A stretch of DNA of 64,000 bases. Source: Evansella halocellulosilytica (GTDB taxonomy: Bacteria; Bacillota; Bacilli; Bacillales; Salisediminibacteriaceae). A program made the translations under genes and the position numbers. The stretch spans positions 2,142,039-2,206,038 of the forward strand of contig NZ_NIST01000001.1 of NCBI RefSeq assembly GCF_002335745.1. Direction: 5' to 3'. Under the pieces are notes generated by a model. That model saw only the letters and a program-made list of their open reading frames with translations, searched no databases and was not told where the DNA came from. This document shows, piece after piece, positions 24,264 to 34,378 of the stretch; position 1 is the stretch's first letter, and the number at the start of each line of letters is the position of its first letter.

Positions 24264-27200
24264 ATGCCATCTTTTTTTAAAACGACTTGGAAAAAATATT
24301 TCGTCTATTGTTTATTGGTCGTACTATTAATCGAAACAGTCTCTCCTGCAACAGCGTCAAATCAAGATGAAGGAGCAGGTGAGGATGAAGTAGAAACTGA
24401 GTTGATTAAGCTCGATCCTAGCTATCAACACGATCCTTTTGACGGTTGGGGGACAGCACTCGTTTGGTTTGCTAACGTTATTGGCGGATGGCCTGATGAA
24501 ATAAAGGAAGAGCTGGCTGATGCTCTTTATGGTGAAGAAGGGCTGAATTTCAATATCGGCAGGTATAATATCGGTGGCGGAGATTCACCAGAGACAGAAC
24601 CGTATATGCGAAAAGGTGGTGCGGTACCTGGATATTGGGATCGGCCAGATGAATTTGGTCCGCCTGAAGATGCAGGGGATGATTGGGAAGAAGAAGAAAA
24701 TTGGTGGGACCCTGAAGATCCAGATCATTGGAATTGGGAAGCTGATGAAAACCAGCAATGGTGGATTGAGGCAGCCAAAGAAAGAGGAGCCGACATTTTT
24801 GAAGCATTTTCAAATTCTCCTCCTTACTTTATGACGCAAAGCGGTCTCGTATCAGGAAACTTTAATTCCTGGGATGATAATATTAAGCACGATCAATTTG
24901 AAAACTTTGCAACATATTTAACTAAAGTCGTTGATCATTTACAGGATCATTTAGAAGTCGAATTTCAAACGTTATCCCCAGTAAATGAGCCGAACAATGG
25001 ATATTGGGGAGCTTACGGTAGACAAGAAGGAGCTAACTGGTCACCGGAATCACAAGCGACAATCATAAATGAAGTAAAGGGACAGCTTGATGTAAAAGGA
25101 TTAGACACGGTTGTCTCTGCAATGGATGAAACGAACCCAAGCAGGTTTAGGCATAACTGGGAAAGATATGATCAAGAAACGAAGGATAACATTGGTCAAT
25201 TAAATGTTCATACGTACTGGCCAGAACAACGTGGAAGCATTAGAGATATTGCAAAGGGCGAGCAAACGCGGTTATGGATGTCGGAAGTAGATCTTGGTCC
25301 TAGCGGGATTCCTCAAAACCATGAGGATATCCGTCCAGCTCTCGCTTTATCAGAACGGATTCAAACTGACATTCAAGAACTAGAGCCGAAAGCATGGGTA
25401 TTATGGCAAGCGATTGAAGACGAAGTTAATATGAATGAAGATCATGAAAACATGAACTGGGGTCTGATTCACGTTGATTTTGACCCTGAAGATTTTGACA
25501 CACTACAATATCACAAAAATAAGAAATATTATGCGATGGGGAACTATAGTAAATTCATTCGCCCAGGGTATCAATTCATTAATACGAATAATAGAGAGAC
25601 GCTAGCTGCAATCGAAGGGGAGAGTGATTCATTAGTTATTGTTTATACGAATCACTCTGCAGATGAAAAGACTGTTCAGATTGATTTATCAGGTTTTGAT
25701 TCTATTGATACTAATGCAGTGGCGACTCCACATGTAACGTCTGCAACGGACAACCTTGTTGAAAAAGAGAGTATGTCAATATCAGATGATCAACTATCAG
25801 CTGTCGTACAGCCAGAGTCTGTCACAACCTTTGAAATAAGTGGTGTTTCAGGGGTTAATCCGGAAGGTTCATTTTTAAGTGAAGAACAAAAATATAAGTT
25901 TATTAATAAAAATAGTGGAAAAGCGATGGATATTGGATCAGATGGTGAATCAATCGTTCAACGAACAAGCGCCAATGAAAACGACAGTCAACAATGGAGC
26001 ATTGAGAAGATAACAGATGGTTATAGCCACACAGAGTATTATCGAATCATCCATAATGAGACCGGTAAAGCACTTGGCGTAGACGGGTGGGATGCCGTTC
26101 TTCAAGATGAAGTTGAACATGACGATGGCCAAAAATGGTTATTGTCGACATCAGGAAATGGAAAATATACGTTACTAAATTCACAAGAAAGAGTGTTGTT
26201 GGAAGTAGGCGGTGCCTCAGAAAGTGATGATGCGTCAATAGGTTTATGGAATCCGAATTCAGGAAACAACCAAGTTTGGCAAGTCGTACATGCAGGCATT
26301 GTTGATGTTGAATCAACAAATATCGTCACATTCCCTGGTCGAGAACCAGAGCTGCCAAGTGAAGTAATGGTTACTTATGGTGATGGTGAGAGGATGAGTA
26401 AGGACGTTGAATGGGATGCCATTGATCCAAGTTTATATGAAGAAGAGAACACGTTTGATGTTAACGGAACTATAGAAGGTACAGACACGAAAGCAGTTGC
26501 GAACATTACAGTGAGTGAGGTTTCGAACATCGATCCTATAAAAATTAAGACGATTGCAGGACAAGAACCAGAGTTGCCAGAGCTTGTACAAGCTGATTTA
26601 GCTATTGGGTCAAAGGGAACAATTCCTGTCGAATGGGATGAAATTGATCCAGAAAACTATGCTGAATTGGGGAAATTTACTGTAGAAGGGACGATTGATG
26701 GCAGTGATGTGACAGCGACCGCTCATGTACAAGTAGAAGAGCCAGGTCTGGAAAATGTCGCATTAAACCAGCGAGGGTCTGACCAAGAGTATCCGAAGGC
26801 AGAAGCGTCCTTTACAGGCCAGTATGACAATGTGAATCACGTTAATGATGGTGATTTTTCCAATGATAGGTGGACAAATTGGGATCCAAATAATTGGCGA
26901 GAAGTTGACTGGGTATCAATCGATTTTGGTCAAGATGAAACCATTTCACAAATTGATTTTACATTTTATGATGATGAAAGTGGGACAAGACCTCCAGCTT
27001 CATTGTATCTTGAGTATTGGGATGGAAACGAATGGATGGAGATTCCTGGATCAGCGTTAGAAATTCCGGAAGATGAGAGGACAACAGAAGCTTCGATTCA
27101 TTTTGATCCGTTGGATACCTCAAAAGTTCGATCAGTGATGACTGCGATGGAAGGACCTTGTATCGCAATAGTTGAAATGGAAGTGTATGGAATAAGCAGT

Positions 27201-27533
27201 TCAGTTCCAGCTATCGGAACCGATGCTACTCTTGAAAGCATTACAGTAGACGGGAACGAATATGCAGGTTTTGATCCAGAGCATTTTGATTATACAGTAG
27301 AGTTGTTAGCAGGGACATTTGACATTCCTGAAATTGAAGTTGAAACGAATCATATATTTGCAAGTTACGATATTGAACTTCCAGAAACGATTCTTGATGA
27401 AGTCGTCATTACTGTAACTGCAGAAGATGAGGTCACGACAAATATTTATCATTTAGAATTTGAATGGATACCGAGAAGGGATTGGAACAACAGGCCGTTT
27501 CCACACCCAGTACACCCGAAGGCTAAACAATAG
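24264..27533 (+). CDS. Secreted multidomain GH30 glycosidase (endo-beta-1,6-galactanase-like)
   Basis: A 1089-residue exported enzyme with signal peptide (about 1-31). The GH30 catalytic domain (about 35-530) opens with DGWGTALVWFANVIGGW and FNIGRYNIGGGD, typical of the GH30_5 endo-beta-1,6-galactanase group. The acid/base is Glu242 (PVNEPNNGY) and the nucleophile Glu341 (WMSEVDLG). Downstream are a ricin-type lectin (about 541-680), two Ig-like Big_4 domains (about 683-752, 756-827), an F5/8 type C/CBM32-like domain (about 829-982) and a cadherin-like beta-sandwich (about 984-1068). It is very acidic, with an insert rich in Asp/Glu/Trp (about 134-165). ATG 24264 follows GGGGAGG. It probably releases galacto-oligosaccharides for the neighbouring importer. 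Confidence 0.85.
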   Translation: MPSFFKTTWKKYFVYCLLVVLLIETVSPATASNQDEGAGEDEVETELIKLDPSYQHDPFDGWGTALVWFANVIGGWPDEIKEELADALYGEEGLNFNIGRYNIGGGDSPETEPYMRKGGAVPGYWDRPDEFGPPEDAGDDWEEEENWWDPEDPDHWNWEADENQQWWIEAAKERGADIFEAFSNSPPYFMTQSGLVSGNFNSWDDNIKHDQFENFATYLTKVVDHLQDHLEVEFQTLSPVNEPNNGYWGAYGRQEGANWSPESQATIINEVKGQLDVKGLDTVVSAMDETNPSRFRHNWERYDQETKDNIGQLNVHTYWPEQRGSIRDIAKGEQTRLWMSEVDLGPSGIPQNHEDIRPALALSERIQTDIQELEPKAWVLWQAIEDEVNMNEDHENMNWGLIHVDFDPEDFDTLQYHKNKKYYAMGNYSKFIRPGYQFINTNNRETLAAIEGESDSLVIVYTNHSADEKTVQIDLSGFDSIDTNAVATPHVTSATDNLVEKESMSISDDQLSAVVQPESVTTFEISGVSGVNPEGSFLSEEQKYKFINKNSGKAMDIGSDGESIVQRTSANENDSQQWSIEKITDGYSHTEYYRIIHNETGKALGVDGWDAVLQDEVEHDDGQKWLLSTSGNGKYTLLNSQERVLLEVGGASESDDASIGLWNPNSGNNQVWQVVHAGIVDVESTNIVTFPGREPELPSEVMVTYGDGERMSKDVEWDAIDPSLYEEENTFDVNGTIEGTDTKAVANITVSEVSNIDPIKIKTIAGQEPELPELVQADLAIGSKGTIPVEWDEIDPENYAELGKFTVEGTIDGSDVTATAHVQVEEPGLENVALNQRGSDQEYPKAEASFTGQYDNVNHVNDGDFSNDRWTNWDPNNWREVDWVSIDFGQDETISQIDFTFYDDESGTRPPASLYLEYWDGNEWMEIPGSALEIPEDERTTEASIHFDPLDTSKVRSVMTAMEGPCIAIVEMEVYGISSSVPAIGTDATLESITVDGNEYAGFDPEHFDYTVELLAGTFDIPEIEVETNHIFASYDIELPETILDEVVITVTAEDEVTTNIYHLEFEWIPRRDWNNRPFPHPVHPKAKQ

Positions 27534-27562
27534 CTTTTACTGTTAAAAAATATGAGGATGTC

Positions 27563-27609
27563 AGAAGCCATGAATGATTATTAAAATCCATGGCTTTTGA
27601 TTTTTTTTA
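27563..27609 (+). terminator. Terminator after the GH30 gene
   Basis: AAGCCATG pairs with CATGGCTT, followed by TTGATTTTTTTT. Confidence 0.85.
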
Positions 27610-27625
27610 TTCTAGCTCTCGATAG

Positions 27626-28025
27626 ATGGCTGTTTTGGATAGCAATAGGAGGTCTGGTGTCCGCGTAGCAGTCAAAGAAGTCAAAGCTGCATCTGTCAAA
27701 GGTTGTCCAAATGCTTACGGAATCCAAGAGTTTGATGTTTAGCGGACATCAGATCCGTTATGTAGTGGAAAAGAGGCGATATGAAGATGTTCGAGGACAT
27801 CAGATCCGTTAATGCTAGCAAATCATCAAAAAAGCTGAGCAAAATTCTTTAATAGTGGAACAGATGGCCGCGAAAATACGAAAATGGTTGTTTTGGAGAG
27901 CAATAAGGGATCCAGTGTCCGCGTAGCAGTCAAAGCAGTCAAAGCAGCCAAAGCAGACATACGGGTATCCAGGTGGATCCAGTCAAAAGCTGTAAAAGTG
28001 CTTACGGAATCCAATGGTTTGTCCG
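27626..28025. repeat. Imperfect duplicated noncoding region
   Basis: A segment at about 27626-27735 (TGTTTTGGATAGCAATAGG ... TGTCCGCGTAGCAGTCAAAG ... GCTTACGGAATCCAA) recurs with changes at about 27882-28015. Between them the 17-mer GGACATCAGATCCGTTA occurs at 27744-27760 and 27795-27811. Short AAAGCAGTC-type units are also tandem. No long reading frame or ribosome binding site fits, so this is read as repetitive intergenic DNA. Confidence 0.6.
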
Positions 28026-28146
28026 ACAAAACTATTATTGAGGAAAAGGGGATTTCTAAATAGTGAAAATATTCAAAATTGTTAACGGGAGGTATATAAT
28101 GAGAGTAATAGAATTGAAAGAGCTGTTATAAAAAAGGGGGATTACC

Positions 28147-29697
28147 TTGGCCGTTAAAGAAGCATGCAGAGTCGTAATTGTGGATGATGAGACTTTAATT
28201 AGACAAGGAATTAAACATTATTTCAATTGGGAAAAAGAAGGCTTTAAGATTGTCGGTGAAGCTTCGAACGGGCAAGAGGCTTTAGATGTCATCGCGTCTG
28301 TTGATCCTCATATTTTGATTACGGATATCGTCATGCCAATCATGGACGGGGAAGAATTAACGAAAATCGTAAAGGAAAAACACCCTGACATAGAAATCAT
28401 CATTTTAAGTAGTTTTGGCGAATTTGATTACGTACGCTCGACATTTCAAAGTGGAGCTGCTGACTACATTTTAAAACCTAAGCTTGAAGCTGAAGGATTG
28501 TTAAAAACCTTACAAACAGCTGCAAGGAACATTTCGTCGTTAAACTATACAGAAGATCAGGTAAACGTTCAGCTTTCGATCGATCAAATAATCGATAAGA
28601 TGATTTCAGGTTATGATGTGGATGATTATACAGACACAATTGTTCAAGCTTTTCCGAACAGTCATTATCAATTGTTAGGGGTTGATTTGAAGGAGCATCA
28701 ACCGAAACGACAAGTTGAATTATCAACTTATATGAAAGAAAAAATTGAGTTTTTAGCTAAAGATCGTTTGGGAGAAGTATTGTTTCACAGTTATAAGCCA
28801 GATGAGACGACCCTTCTTATCATCATGAATGTGAGGGAGAAAGATGCGGCTCAGTTGGTGGACATAATCCATGATTTAGCTGATTTAGAATCACATTTCA
28901 GCTTTGTTTTAAGCGAAATGTTCCATTCTTTTTCGCAAGTGGGCGAAGTTTACAATAGAAGTCTCCTAAACTTAATTCAATGTCGCTTCTACTTGCCAGA
29001 CAAAAAGGTCATTTTCTATGACGAACTAACGAGTAGTTCAAAGGAAATGGTTCACTTTAATTTAGAGTGGTTTACTGAAGAGTTTAAACGGTCACAGTTT
29101 GAATCAGCATTCCGTTATTTGAATAGCCATATTAAGGAACTAACGAAGTGTTATACGTTAGATGTCCATGAGTATAAATCGTTTGTAAATAATGTCATTT
29201 TTACGATTACCGTGCTTCTGAGGAATATGGGGTATAACGTTCAGGAGTTAGAAAAGAACAAGTATTCGATTATTCACGCCATTGATGAAGCCCCTCTAGC
29301 ACGGGAGGTAATGGAACATTTAAATCAGTTTATTAAAGAAGCAAAAAAATGTATCGACAAAAACCAACCTCATTCAGGGAACCCGAATATGAATAAGATT
29401 TTGGAGTATATATCGAATCATTATATGGAGCCTTTGAGTTTATCTGAGGTAGCAAAGCATTTTCATTTTAACCCTTCCTATTTTTCTAGTTATTTTACAG
29501 CGCACAATCATGAAAGTTTCATTGAATATTTGAATAACATTCGAATTAAAGAAGCTGCAAAGCTATTACGAACAAGCTCTTCACCTATCTCTGAAATTAG
29601 CGGTATCGTTGGATATTCCGATCACAGCTATTTTTGTAAAGTGTTTAAAAAAATAACCGGTTTATCTCCAAGCAAATATAGAAGAAAAACAATATGA
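28147..29697 (+). CDS. YesN-type response regulator (receiver plus AraC HTH)
   Basis: A 516-residue regulator. The receiver domain (about 8-125) has the phosphoacceptor Asp60 in LITDIVMPIMDG and acidic VDDE near the start. The middle linker is helical. The C-terminal AraC domain (about 415-512) holds LSLSEVAKHFHFNPSYFSSYF and ISGIVGYSDHSYFCKVFKKITGLSPSKYR. TTG 28147 follows AAAGGGGG. It is paired with the histidine kinase 17 bases downstream. In such loci the regulator activates transport and hydrolase genes in response to extracellular oligosaccharide; the adjacent GH30, importer and GH2 genes are likely targets. Confidence 0.92.
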   Translation: MAVKEACRVVIVDDETLIRQGIKHYFNWEKEGFKIVGEASNGQEALDVIASVDPHILITDIVMPIMDGEELTKIVKEKHPDIEIIILSSFGEFDYVRSTFQSGAADYILKPKLEAEGLLKTLQTAARNISSLNYTEDQVNVQLSIDQIIDKMISGYDVDDYTDTIVQAFPNSHYQLLGVDLKEHQPKRQVELSTYMKEKIEFLAKDRLGEVLFHSYKPDETTLLIIMNVREKDAAQLVDIIHDLADLESHFSFVLSEMFHSFSQVGEVYNRSLLNLIQCRFYLPDKKVIFYDELTSSSKEMVHFNLEWFTEEFKRSQFESAFRYLNSHIKELTKCYTLDVHEYKSFVNNVIFTITVLLRNMGYNVQELEKNKYSIIHAIDEAPLAREVMEHLNQFIKEAKKCIDKNQPHSGNPNMNKILEYISNHYMEPLSLSEVAKHFHFNPSYFSSYFTAHNHESFIEYLNNIRIKEAAKLLRTSSSPISEISGIVGYSDHSYFCKVFKKITGLSPSKYRRKTI

Positions 29698-29714
29698 ATA
29701 AAAGGAAGGAATGA

Positions 29715-31487
29715 ATGATGACATTTTTGCGTAACAGATTGAAGCATAATGGTATGTTTATAAAACTATTCCTCCTTACTTTTATCATTATAATTGCTGT
29801 GTCAGTGACAATCACAATTACGACGCTCCGAATGTCGGAGCGCCTTTTCATTGATACATTTAGTATTACGAATGCAAAGGTGCTCAATCAAATAAATGGA
29901 AACTTTGAATCGTTTAATTACTCTGTTGTTCATGCATCAAATAGTCTGCAGCAAAATACGACAATTAGAACGATTCTTACGAGTGAGCATACAAACGCTG
30001 AATTAATGAATGCGTTTTACCATATGCATAATCACATTGAGCATATAAAGTCTAATTTAGATACATATGAAGCTGGAATGATGATTACAGGCATGAGGGG
30101 AATGAATTTTTCTACTGACAGGTCTTATTGGCGCATGTCTGATGAAGAATGGCAGCAGCATGAAATTACGAGAAAGACATTAAATGAGCCACGTAGACTC
30201 ATTTATCAATATTACGAGCCAGATCGTGAAGAAAGGCCTGGAGAAGAGCCAATGATTGTTGCTTCTAAAGCCCTTTTGGAAAGAATCTCTGGTCAAATTT
30301 ATGGAACCGTTTCCTTTGCGATGAAAGAAGATGATTTTAGACAGTTTTATAACAGTTTTACAAGTCCCGGAAATGATGTGTTTTTAATGGACAAGTCTGG
30401 TGTGATCGTGTCAAGTAATCAGTCAGATATGGTTGGGCAAATAACCGAAGATCTATTAACATATGCAGAAGAAATCGAAAGCCTGTCTCAAGATTACGTA
30501 AATAGAGAATTTAGGGGGAAGGATCACATTATTTTGACTGAGTATCTCCCTTTTTTTGACATGTATTTAGTCAATACAATTGATAGAGAAGTTGTCACAG
30601 AAGGCGCGATTGATAAAAAAGAAATTGCGCTCGTTTGCATTGAAATCGTTCTGATAGCGTTAATTATCGTGTTTATTTTTTCGAGGAGATTGACGAGTTC
30701 TTTATCAAAATTAGTGAGACAAATTGGGAACACGCCGAAGCATGACTTTGATCGCTATGTTTCTGTTACAGGTACTTATGAGACGAGACAAATTGGTCAT
30801 GCGTTTAATTCGATGCTTGATGAACTTCATGAATATGTAGAAAAGCTAATGTTAACACAAAAACAAAAGAGAAATGCGGAGCTAGCAACACTCCAGCAGC
30901 AAATAAATCCACATTTCTTATACAATACGTTAACGTCTATAAAGTTTATGGTCCAGCAAGGCGGGAAAGAAGATGCTGCGAACACGATCAATTCTCTCAT
31001 TTCGTTATTACAAAATACGGTCGGTAATGTGAGTGAAGCCGTGACGATCGAGCAGGAAATTGAGACCTTAAAAAACTATGTTTTTATTAATCAAAAAAGG
31101 TACGGCAACCGGATTAAAGTGAATTACTTTATCGCACCTGATTGTAAAAATTACAACGTTCCTAAGTTAATTCTTCAACCGTTTGTAGAAAATGCATTTT
31201 TCCACGCATTTAATCAAATAGCTGGAGGGTCGATCAATGTGATGATCTGGCATGATAATGGTACGGTGATTTGTGAAGTGATGGATAATGGAGACGGTAT
31301 GGATGTTACCCCGAAAGGTCATTTCCCTGAAAAAAAGCAGAAAAAACAGCAGTTTTCAGGAATCGGTATTCGCAATGTTCATGAGCGTATTCAGTTATTG
31401 TATGGAGAAGCGTATGGAGTCGAAATCACAAGTAAGATAAATGAAGGAACAAAAGTGCGAATCTCACTCCCCGCAATTAAAAACTAA
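29715..31487 (+). CDS. YesM-type sensor histidine kinase
   Basis: A 590-residue membrane kinase. TM1 at about 15-38, an extracellular sensor (about 40-300, Cache-like), TM2 at about 305-325, a HAMP segment, the His_kinase motif QQINPHFLYNTLTSIKFM with His400, and a C-terminal HATPase (PKLILQPFVENAFFHA, DNGDGM, GIGIRNVHERIQLLYG). It probably senses oligosaccharide directly or through the binding lipoprotein and phosphorylates the preceding regulator. ATG 29715 or 29718 follows AAGGAAGGA. Confidence 0.92.
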   Translation: MMTFLRNRLKHNGMFIKLFLLTFIIIIAVSVTITITTLRMSERLFIDTFSITNAKVLNQINGNFESFNYSVVHASNSLQQNTTIRTILTSEHTNAELMNAFYHMHNHIEHIKSNLDTYEAGMMITGMRGMNFSTDRSYWRMSDEEWQQHEITRKTLNEPRRLIYQYYEPDREERPGEEPMIVASKALLERISGQIYGTVSFAMKEDDFRQFYNSFTSPGNDVFLMDKSGVIVSSNQSDMVGQITEDLLTYAEEIESLSQDYVNREFRGKDHIILTEYLPFFDMYLVNTIDREVVTEGAIDKKEIALVCIEIVLIALIIVFIFSRRLTSSLSKLVRQIGNTPKHDFDRYVSVTGTYETRQIGHAFNSMLDELHEYVEKLMLTQKQKRNAELATLQQQINPHFLYNTLTSIKFMVQQGGKEDAANTINSLISLLQNTVGNVSEAVTIEQEIETLKNYVFINQKRYGNRIKVNYFIAPDCKNYNVPKLILQPFVENAFFHAFNQIAGGSINVMIWHDNGTVICEVMDNGDGMDVTPKGHFPEKKQKKQQFSGIGIRNVHERIQLLYGEAYGVEITSKINEGTKVRISLPAIKN

Positions 31488-31619
31488 ATATATTTATAAA
31501 ATCTAAAGATCGTCTAAATTGAAATTAGTAAAGAAACTGAATATACAAAAATATCACAAAATGAAGAAAATATAATTCTAACGTGCCCCATTATACAAGT
31601 GATAACATGATGGTGTGAT

Positions 31620-31633
31620 AGAAAGCGCTTACA
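31620..31633. promoter_or_regulatory. CcpA cre site upstream of the sugar importer
   Basis: AGAAAGCGCTTACA is identical to the site at 23991 and lies about 28 bases before the binding-protein start. Its position suggests a block on transcription start or elongation during growth on preferred sugars. Confidence 0.8.
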
Positions 31634-31660
31634 AATAATCGGATCTGGGGGGAAGCAAGG

Positions 31661-33001
31661 ATGAAAAATATTTTAATGGCATTATTATTAATCAGCGTCA
31701 TGTTATTAGCAGCATGTTCTGGAGGGGATGATTCTGATTCAGCTTCCGGAGAATCTTCCGAAGATGACAATGGGAGCGAAGGTGTTAATGAGTCTTCTGA
31801 CGGGAATGGAGCCGATGAGATTACGATTTGGGCATGGGATCCTAACTTTAATATTGCGGCGATGGAATTAGCAAAAGAGGCGTATACATCAGTCAATCCA
31901 GATCTTGAGATTCATATTAACGAGTTTGCTCAAGACGACATCATCCAAAAATTAAATACAGGGTTGAGTGCCGGGACTGAAAGTGGTTTGCCAAATATCG
32001 TCTTAATTGAAGATTACCGTGCACAAAGTTTCCTTCAAGCGTATCCAGGATCATTTTATGAATTGACGGGCTCGTTTAATGAAGAAGACTTTGCTCCATA
32101 TAAGATCCCGCCTACTAGTTTAGACGATGAGAATTATGGATTACCTTTTGATACAGGTGTAACTGGTATGTATGTAAGAACCGACTATTTAGAAGAAGCC
32201 GGATACAGTGTAGAGGACTTACAAAATATTGATTGGAACGAATACATCGATATTGGTAAACAAGTAAAAGAAGCGACTGGAAAACAGCTTCTCACGTTAG
32301 ATCCAAATGATCTTGGTCAAATTCGTATGATGATCCAGACGAATGGTGACTGGTATGTAGAAGAGGATGGTACAACGCCTAGTATCGCGAATAATGAGGC
32401 ACTTAAAGTTGCTTTTGAAGTATATAAAGAGCTTCTTGAAGAAGATTTAGCTAAACCTGTTTCTGACTGGAGTCAATTTTTAGCAGGGTTTAACAGCGGG
32501 GATGTAGCATCAGTACCGACAGGGAACTGGATTACACCATCAGTTAAAGCTGAAGAATCTCAAAGCGGAAATTGGGCAGTTGTACCATTACCAAGCCTGC
32601 CTGGGGTTGAAACTTCAGTCAATGCGTCCAATTTAGGTGGAAGCTCTTGGTACGTTCTGAACATTGATGGAAAAGAAGAAGCAGTTGATTTCTTAGCTGA
32701 GACATTTGGATCGAACGTTGAATTGTACCAAAATTTTATTACAGAAATCGGAGCAATGGGTACGTATCTTCCGGCAACAGATGGAGATGCATACCAAGTT
32801 GAAGATGATTTCTTTGGCGGGCAATCGATATTAGCTAATTTCTCAGAGTGGTCTGAGCAAATTCCTCAAGTAAACTATGGGCTGCACACGTATGCAATTG
32901 AGGATATTCTTGTTGAAGCAATGCAAAATTATTTGAACGGAATGGAGCTTGATCAAGTACTGGAAGATGCTCAGCAGCAAGCTGAAGCACAAGTGAATTA
33001 G
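31661..33001 (+). CDS. Sugar ABC transporter substrate-binding lipoprotein
   Basis: A 446-residue family 1 extracellular solute-binding protein. Signal peptide with lipobox LLAACSGG (Cys19), an acidic Ser/Asp/Glu linker to about residue 50, then ITIWAWDPNFNIAAMELA and later GSSWYVLNIDGKEEAVDFLAE typical of oligosaccharide binders. GGGGGGAAGCAAGG precedes ATG. It is first in the importer operon and separated by 426 bases from the permease genes. By context it binds galacto-oligosaccharides produced by the GH30 enzyme. Confidence 0.9.
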   Translation: MKNILMALLLISVMLLAACSGGDDSDSASGESSEDDNGSEGVNESSDGNGADEITIWAWDPNFNIAAMELAKEAYTSVNPDLEIHINEFAQDDIIQKLNTGLSAGTESGLPNIVLIEDYRAQSFLQAYPGSFYELTGSFNEEDFAPYKIPPTSLDDENYGLPFDTGVTGMYVRTDYLEEAGYSVEDLQNIDWNEYIDIGKQVKEATGKQLLTLDPNDLGQIRMMIQTNGDWYVEEDGTTPSIANNEALKVAFEVYKELLEEDLAKPVSDWSQFLAGFNSGDVASVPTGNWITPSVKAEESQSGNWAVVPLPSLPGVETSVNASNLGGSSWYVLNIDGKEEAVDFLAETFGSNVELYQNFITEIGAMGTYLPATDGDAYQVEDDFFGGQSILANFSEWSEQIPQVNYGLHTYAIEDILVEAMQNYLNGMELDQVLEDAQQQAEAQVN

Positions 33002-33027
33002 AACGTATGAATCAATCTACTAGTTAT

Positions 33028-33427
33028 AAAAGAGGGAGCCTCGTTAACTTACTGTATATGCTCGGTTCCACAAATGTGGAGGGCGATACGAGTCAGTTGT
33101 TCCGAAGCTCTTTTCTTTTATAGGAAGATATGTGAAAGCATAATGTTGATATTGTGTCTCGCTATCGGCGAACGCTTGTACCTCTAGGCACAAGTGCAAC
33201 AACCGCTCTTACTTCACTTCGTTTGTAATCATGGTGTTTTCTTTGCCCCGGACAGGGCCTCAAGCTCCTAAAACTTACAAAGATCGTTTTGGGTGATTTT
33301 CAGCTCAGGCTGTTCCCGTGGGTGTAGTCGCCTTCGCTCGACACATCAATAAGCTCTTCCATTAACTCATTTTATATCAACACTGAACTTTTACATCGCC
33401 TATAAGAAAAGTAAGGAGTGACTTCAG
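33028..33427 (+). other. Intergenic region with hairpin between binding protein and permease
   Basis: AAAAGAG (about 33028) pairs with CTCTTTT (about 33108) around an inner TCCACAAATGTGGA hairpin. This can act as an attenuating or mRNA-stabilising structure, giving more binding protein than permease. The remainder (about 33150-33420), including CCCGTGGGTGTAGTCGCC, looks like a degenerate interspersed Bacillus repeat. No gene is visible. Confidence 0.5.
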
Positions 33428-34378
33428 GTGGAAACAGCTAATCATAACGAGCAGACAGCAACGGTAAAGGTAGGGAAACCCTTTAAACCGAAAAAGCCAA
33501 AGATGAGTCATCGCATGAAAAGCCGGATGATCGGCTGGTCTTTCGTGCTGCTTTCAGTTTTTCTCATCTCATTATTTTATTTTTATCCGATGGTACATGC
33601 TCTTATTTTGTCTTTTCAGTCTGGTGCTGGAACGAACCTTCAGTTTGTCGGGTTCGATAATTATATTCGTTTATTTAAAGACCCTACTTTTTTAACCGCT
33701 GTAAGAAATACAGTCGTTTATTTGATCGTACAAGTACCGGTTATGATCATTTTAGCGTTGTTTTTATCGGTCCTATTAAACAGCAAAAAATTGAAACTAA
33801 AAGGGTGGTTTCGAACCGCTATTTTCTTACCATGTGTCACATCTCTAGTCGCATATGCGGTCATCTTTAAATATTTATTTGCTAACGATGGATTCGTAAA
33901 CTTAATGTTAATGAATTTATCGATTATTTCTAGCCCGATACAGTGGTTGACCGATCCTTTTTGGGCAAAAGTAACGATTATAATTGCGATTACGTGGCGC
34001 TGGACAGGGTACAATATGATTTTTTATTTATCAGCCCTGCAAAATGTCGACAACTCAATTTATGAAGCAGCAAAAATTGATGGTGCTTCATCATTTCAGC
34101 AGTTTTTTAAAATAACGATTCCGATGTTAAAACCGATTATATTATTTACAACGATCACGTCAACGATTGGTACGCTGCAATTGTTTGATGAAGTTATGAA
34201 TATAACTGGCGGGGGACCAGGCAATGCGACTTTGACGATATCTCAATATATTTATAACCTTTCGTTCCAATATACTCCTGACTTTGGTTATGCTGCAACG
34301 GTTTCTTACGCCATTGTCGTGTTGATCGTGTTCTTTTCAATTCTTCAGTTTAGAGTAGCAGGTGATAAAAATGGCTAA
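33428..34378 (+). CDS. Sugar ABC transporter permease, MalF/LplB type
   Basis: A 316-residue integral membrane protein with six expected helices (first at about 36-58) and the EAA loop YEAAKIDGASSFQQFFKITIPML that contacts the ATPase. GTG 33428 follows AAGGAGTG. The next permease overlaps it by 8 bases. Together they form the channel of a CUT1-type importer. No ATPase is encoded nearby; a shared MsmX-like ATPase is likely, as known for Bacillus CUT1 systems. Confidence 0.92.
   Translation: METANHNEQTATVKVGKPFKPKKPKMSHRMKSRMIGWSFVLLSVFLISLFYFYPMVHALILSFQSGAGTNLQFVGFDNYIRLFKDPTFLTAVRNTVVYLIVQVPVMIILALFLSVLLNSKKLKLKGWFRTAIFLPCVTSLVAYAVIFKYLFANDGFVNLMLMNLSIISSPIQWLTDPFWAKVTIIIAITWRWTGYNMIFYLSALQNVDNSIYEAAKIDGASSFQQFFKITIPMLKPIILFTTITSTIGTLQLFDEVMNITGGGPGNATLTISQYIYNLSFQYTPDFGYAATVSYAIVVLIVFFSILQFRVAGDKNG

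Noticed and set aside
27626-28025. Possible CRISPR array or tandem gene remnant
   Set aside because: Repeats are few, of unequal spacing and diverged; no regular 28-37 bp unit, and no coding frame with a start site.
33150-33420. Hidden gene between the sugar-binding protein and permease
   Set aside because: All frames are short and lack start signals; the sequence resembles a degenerate intergenic repeat.
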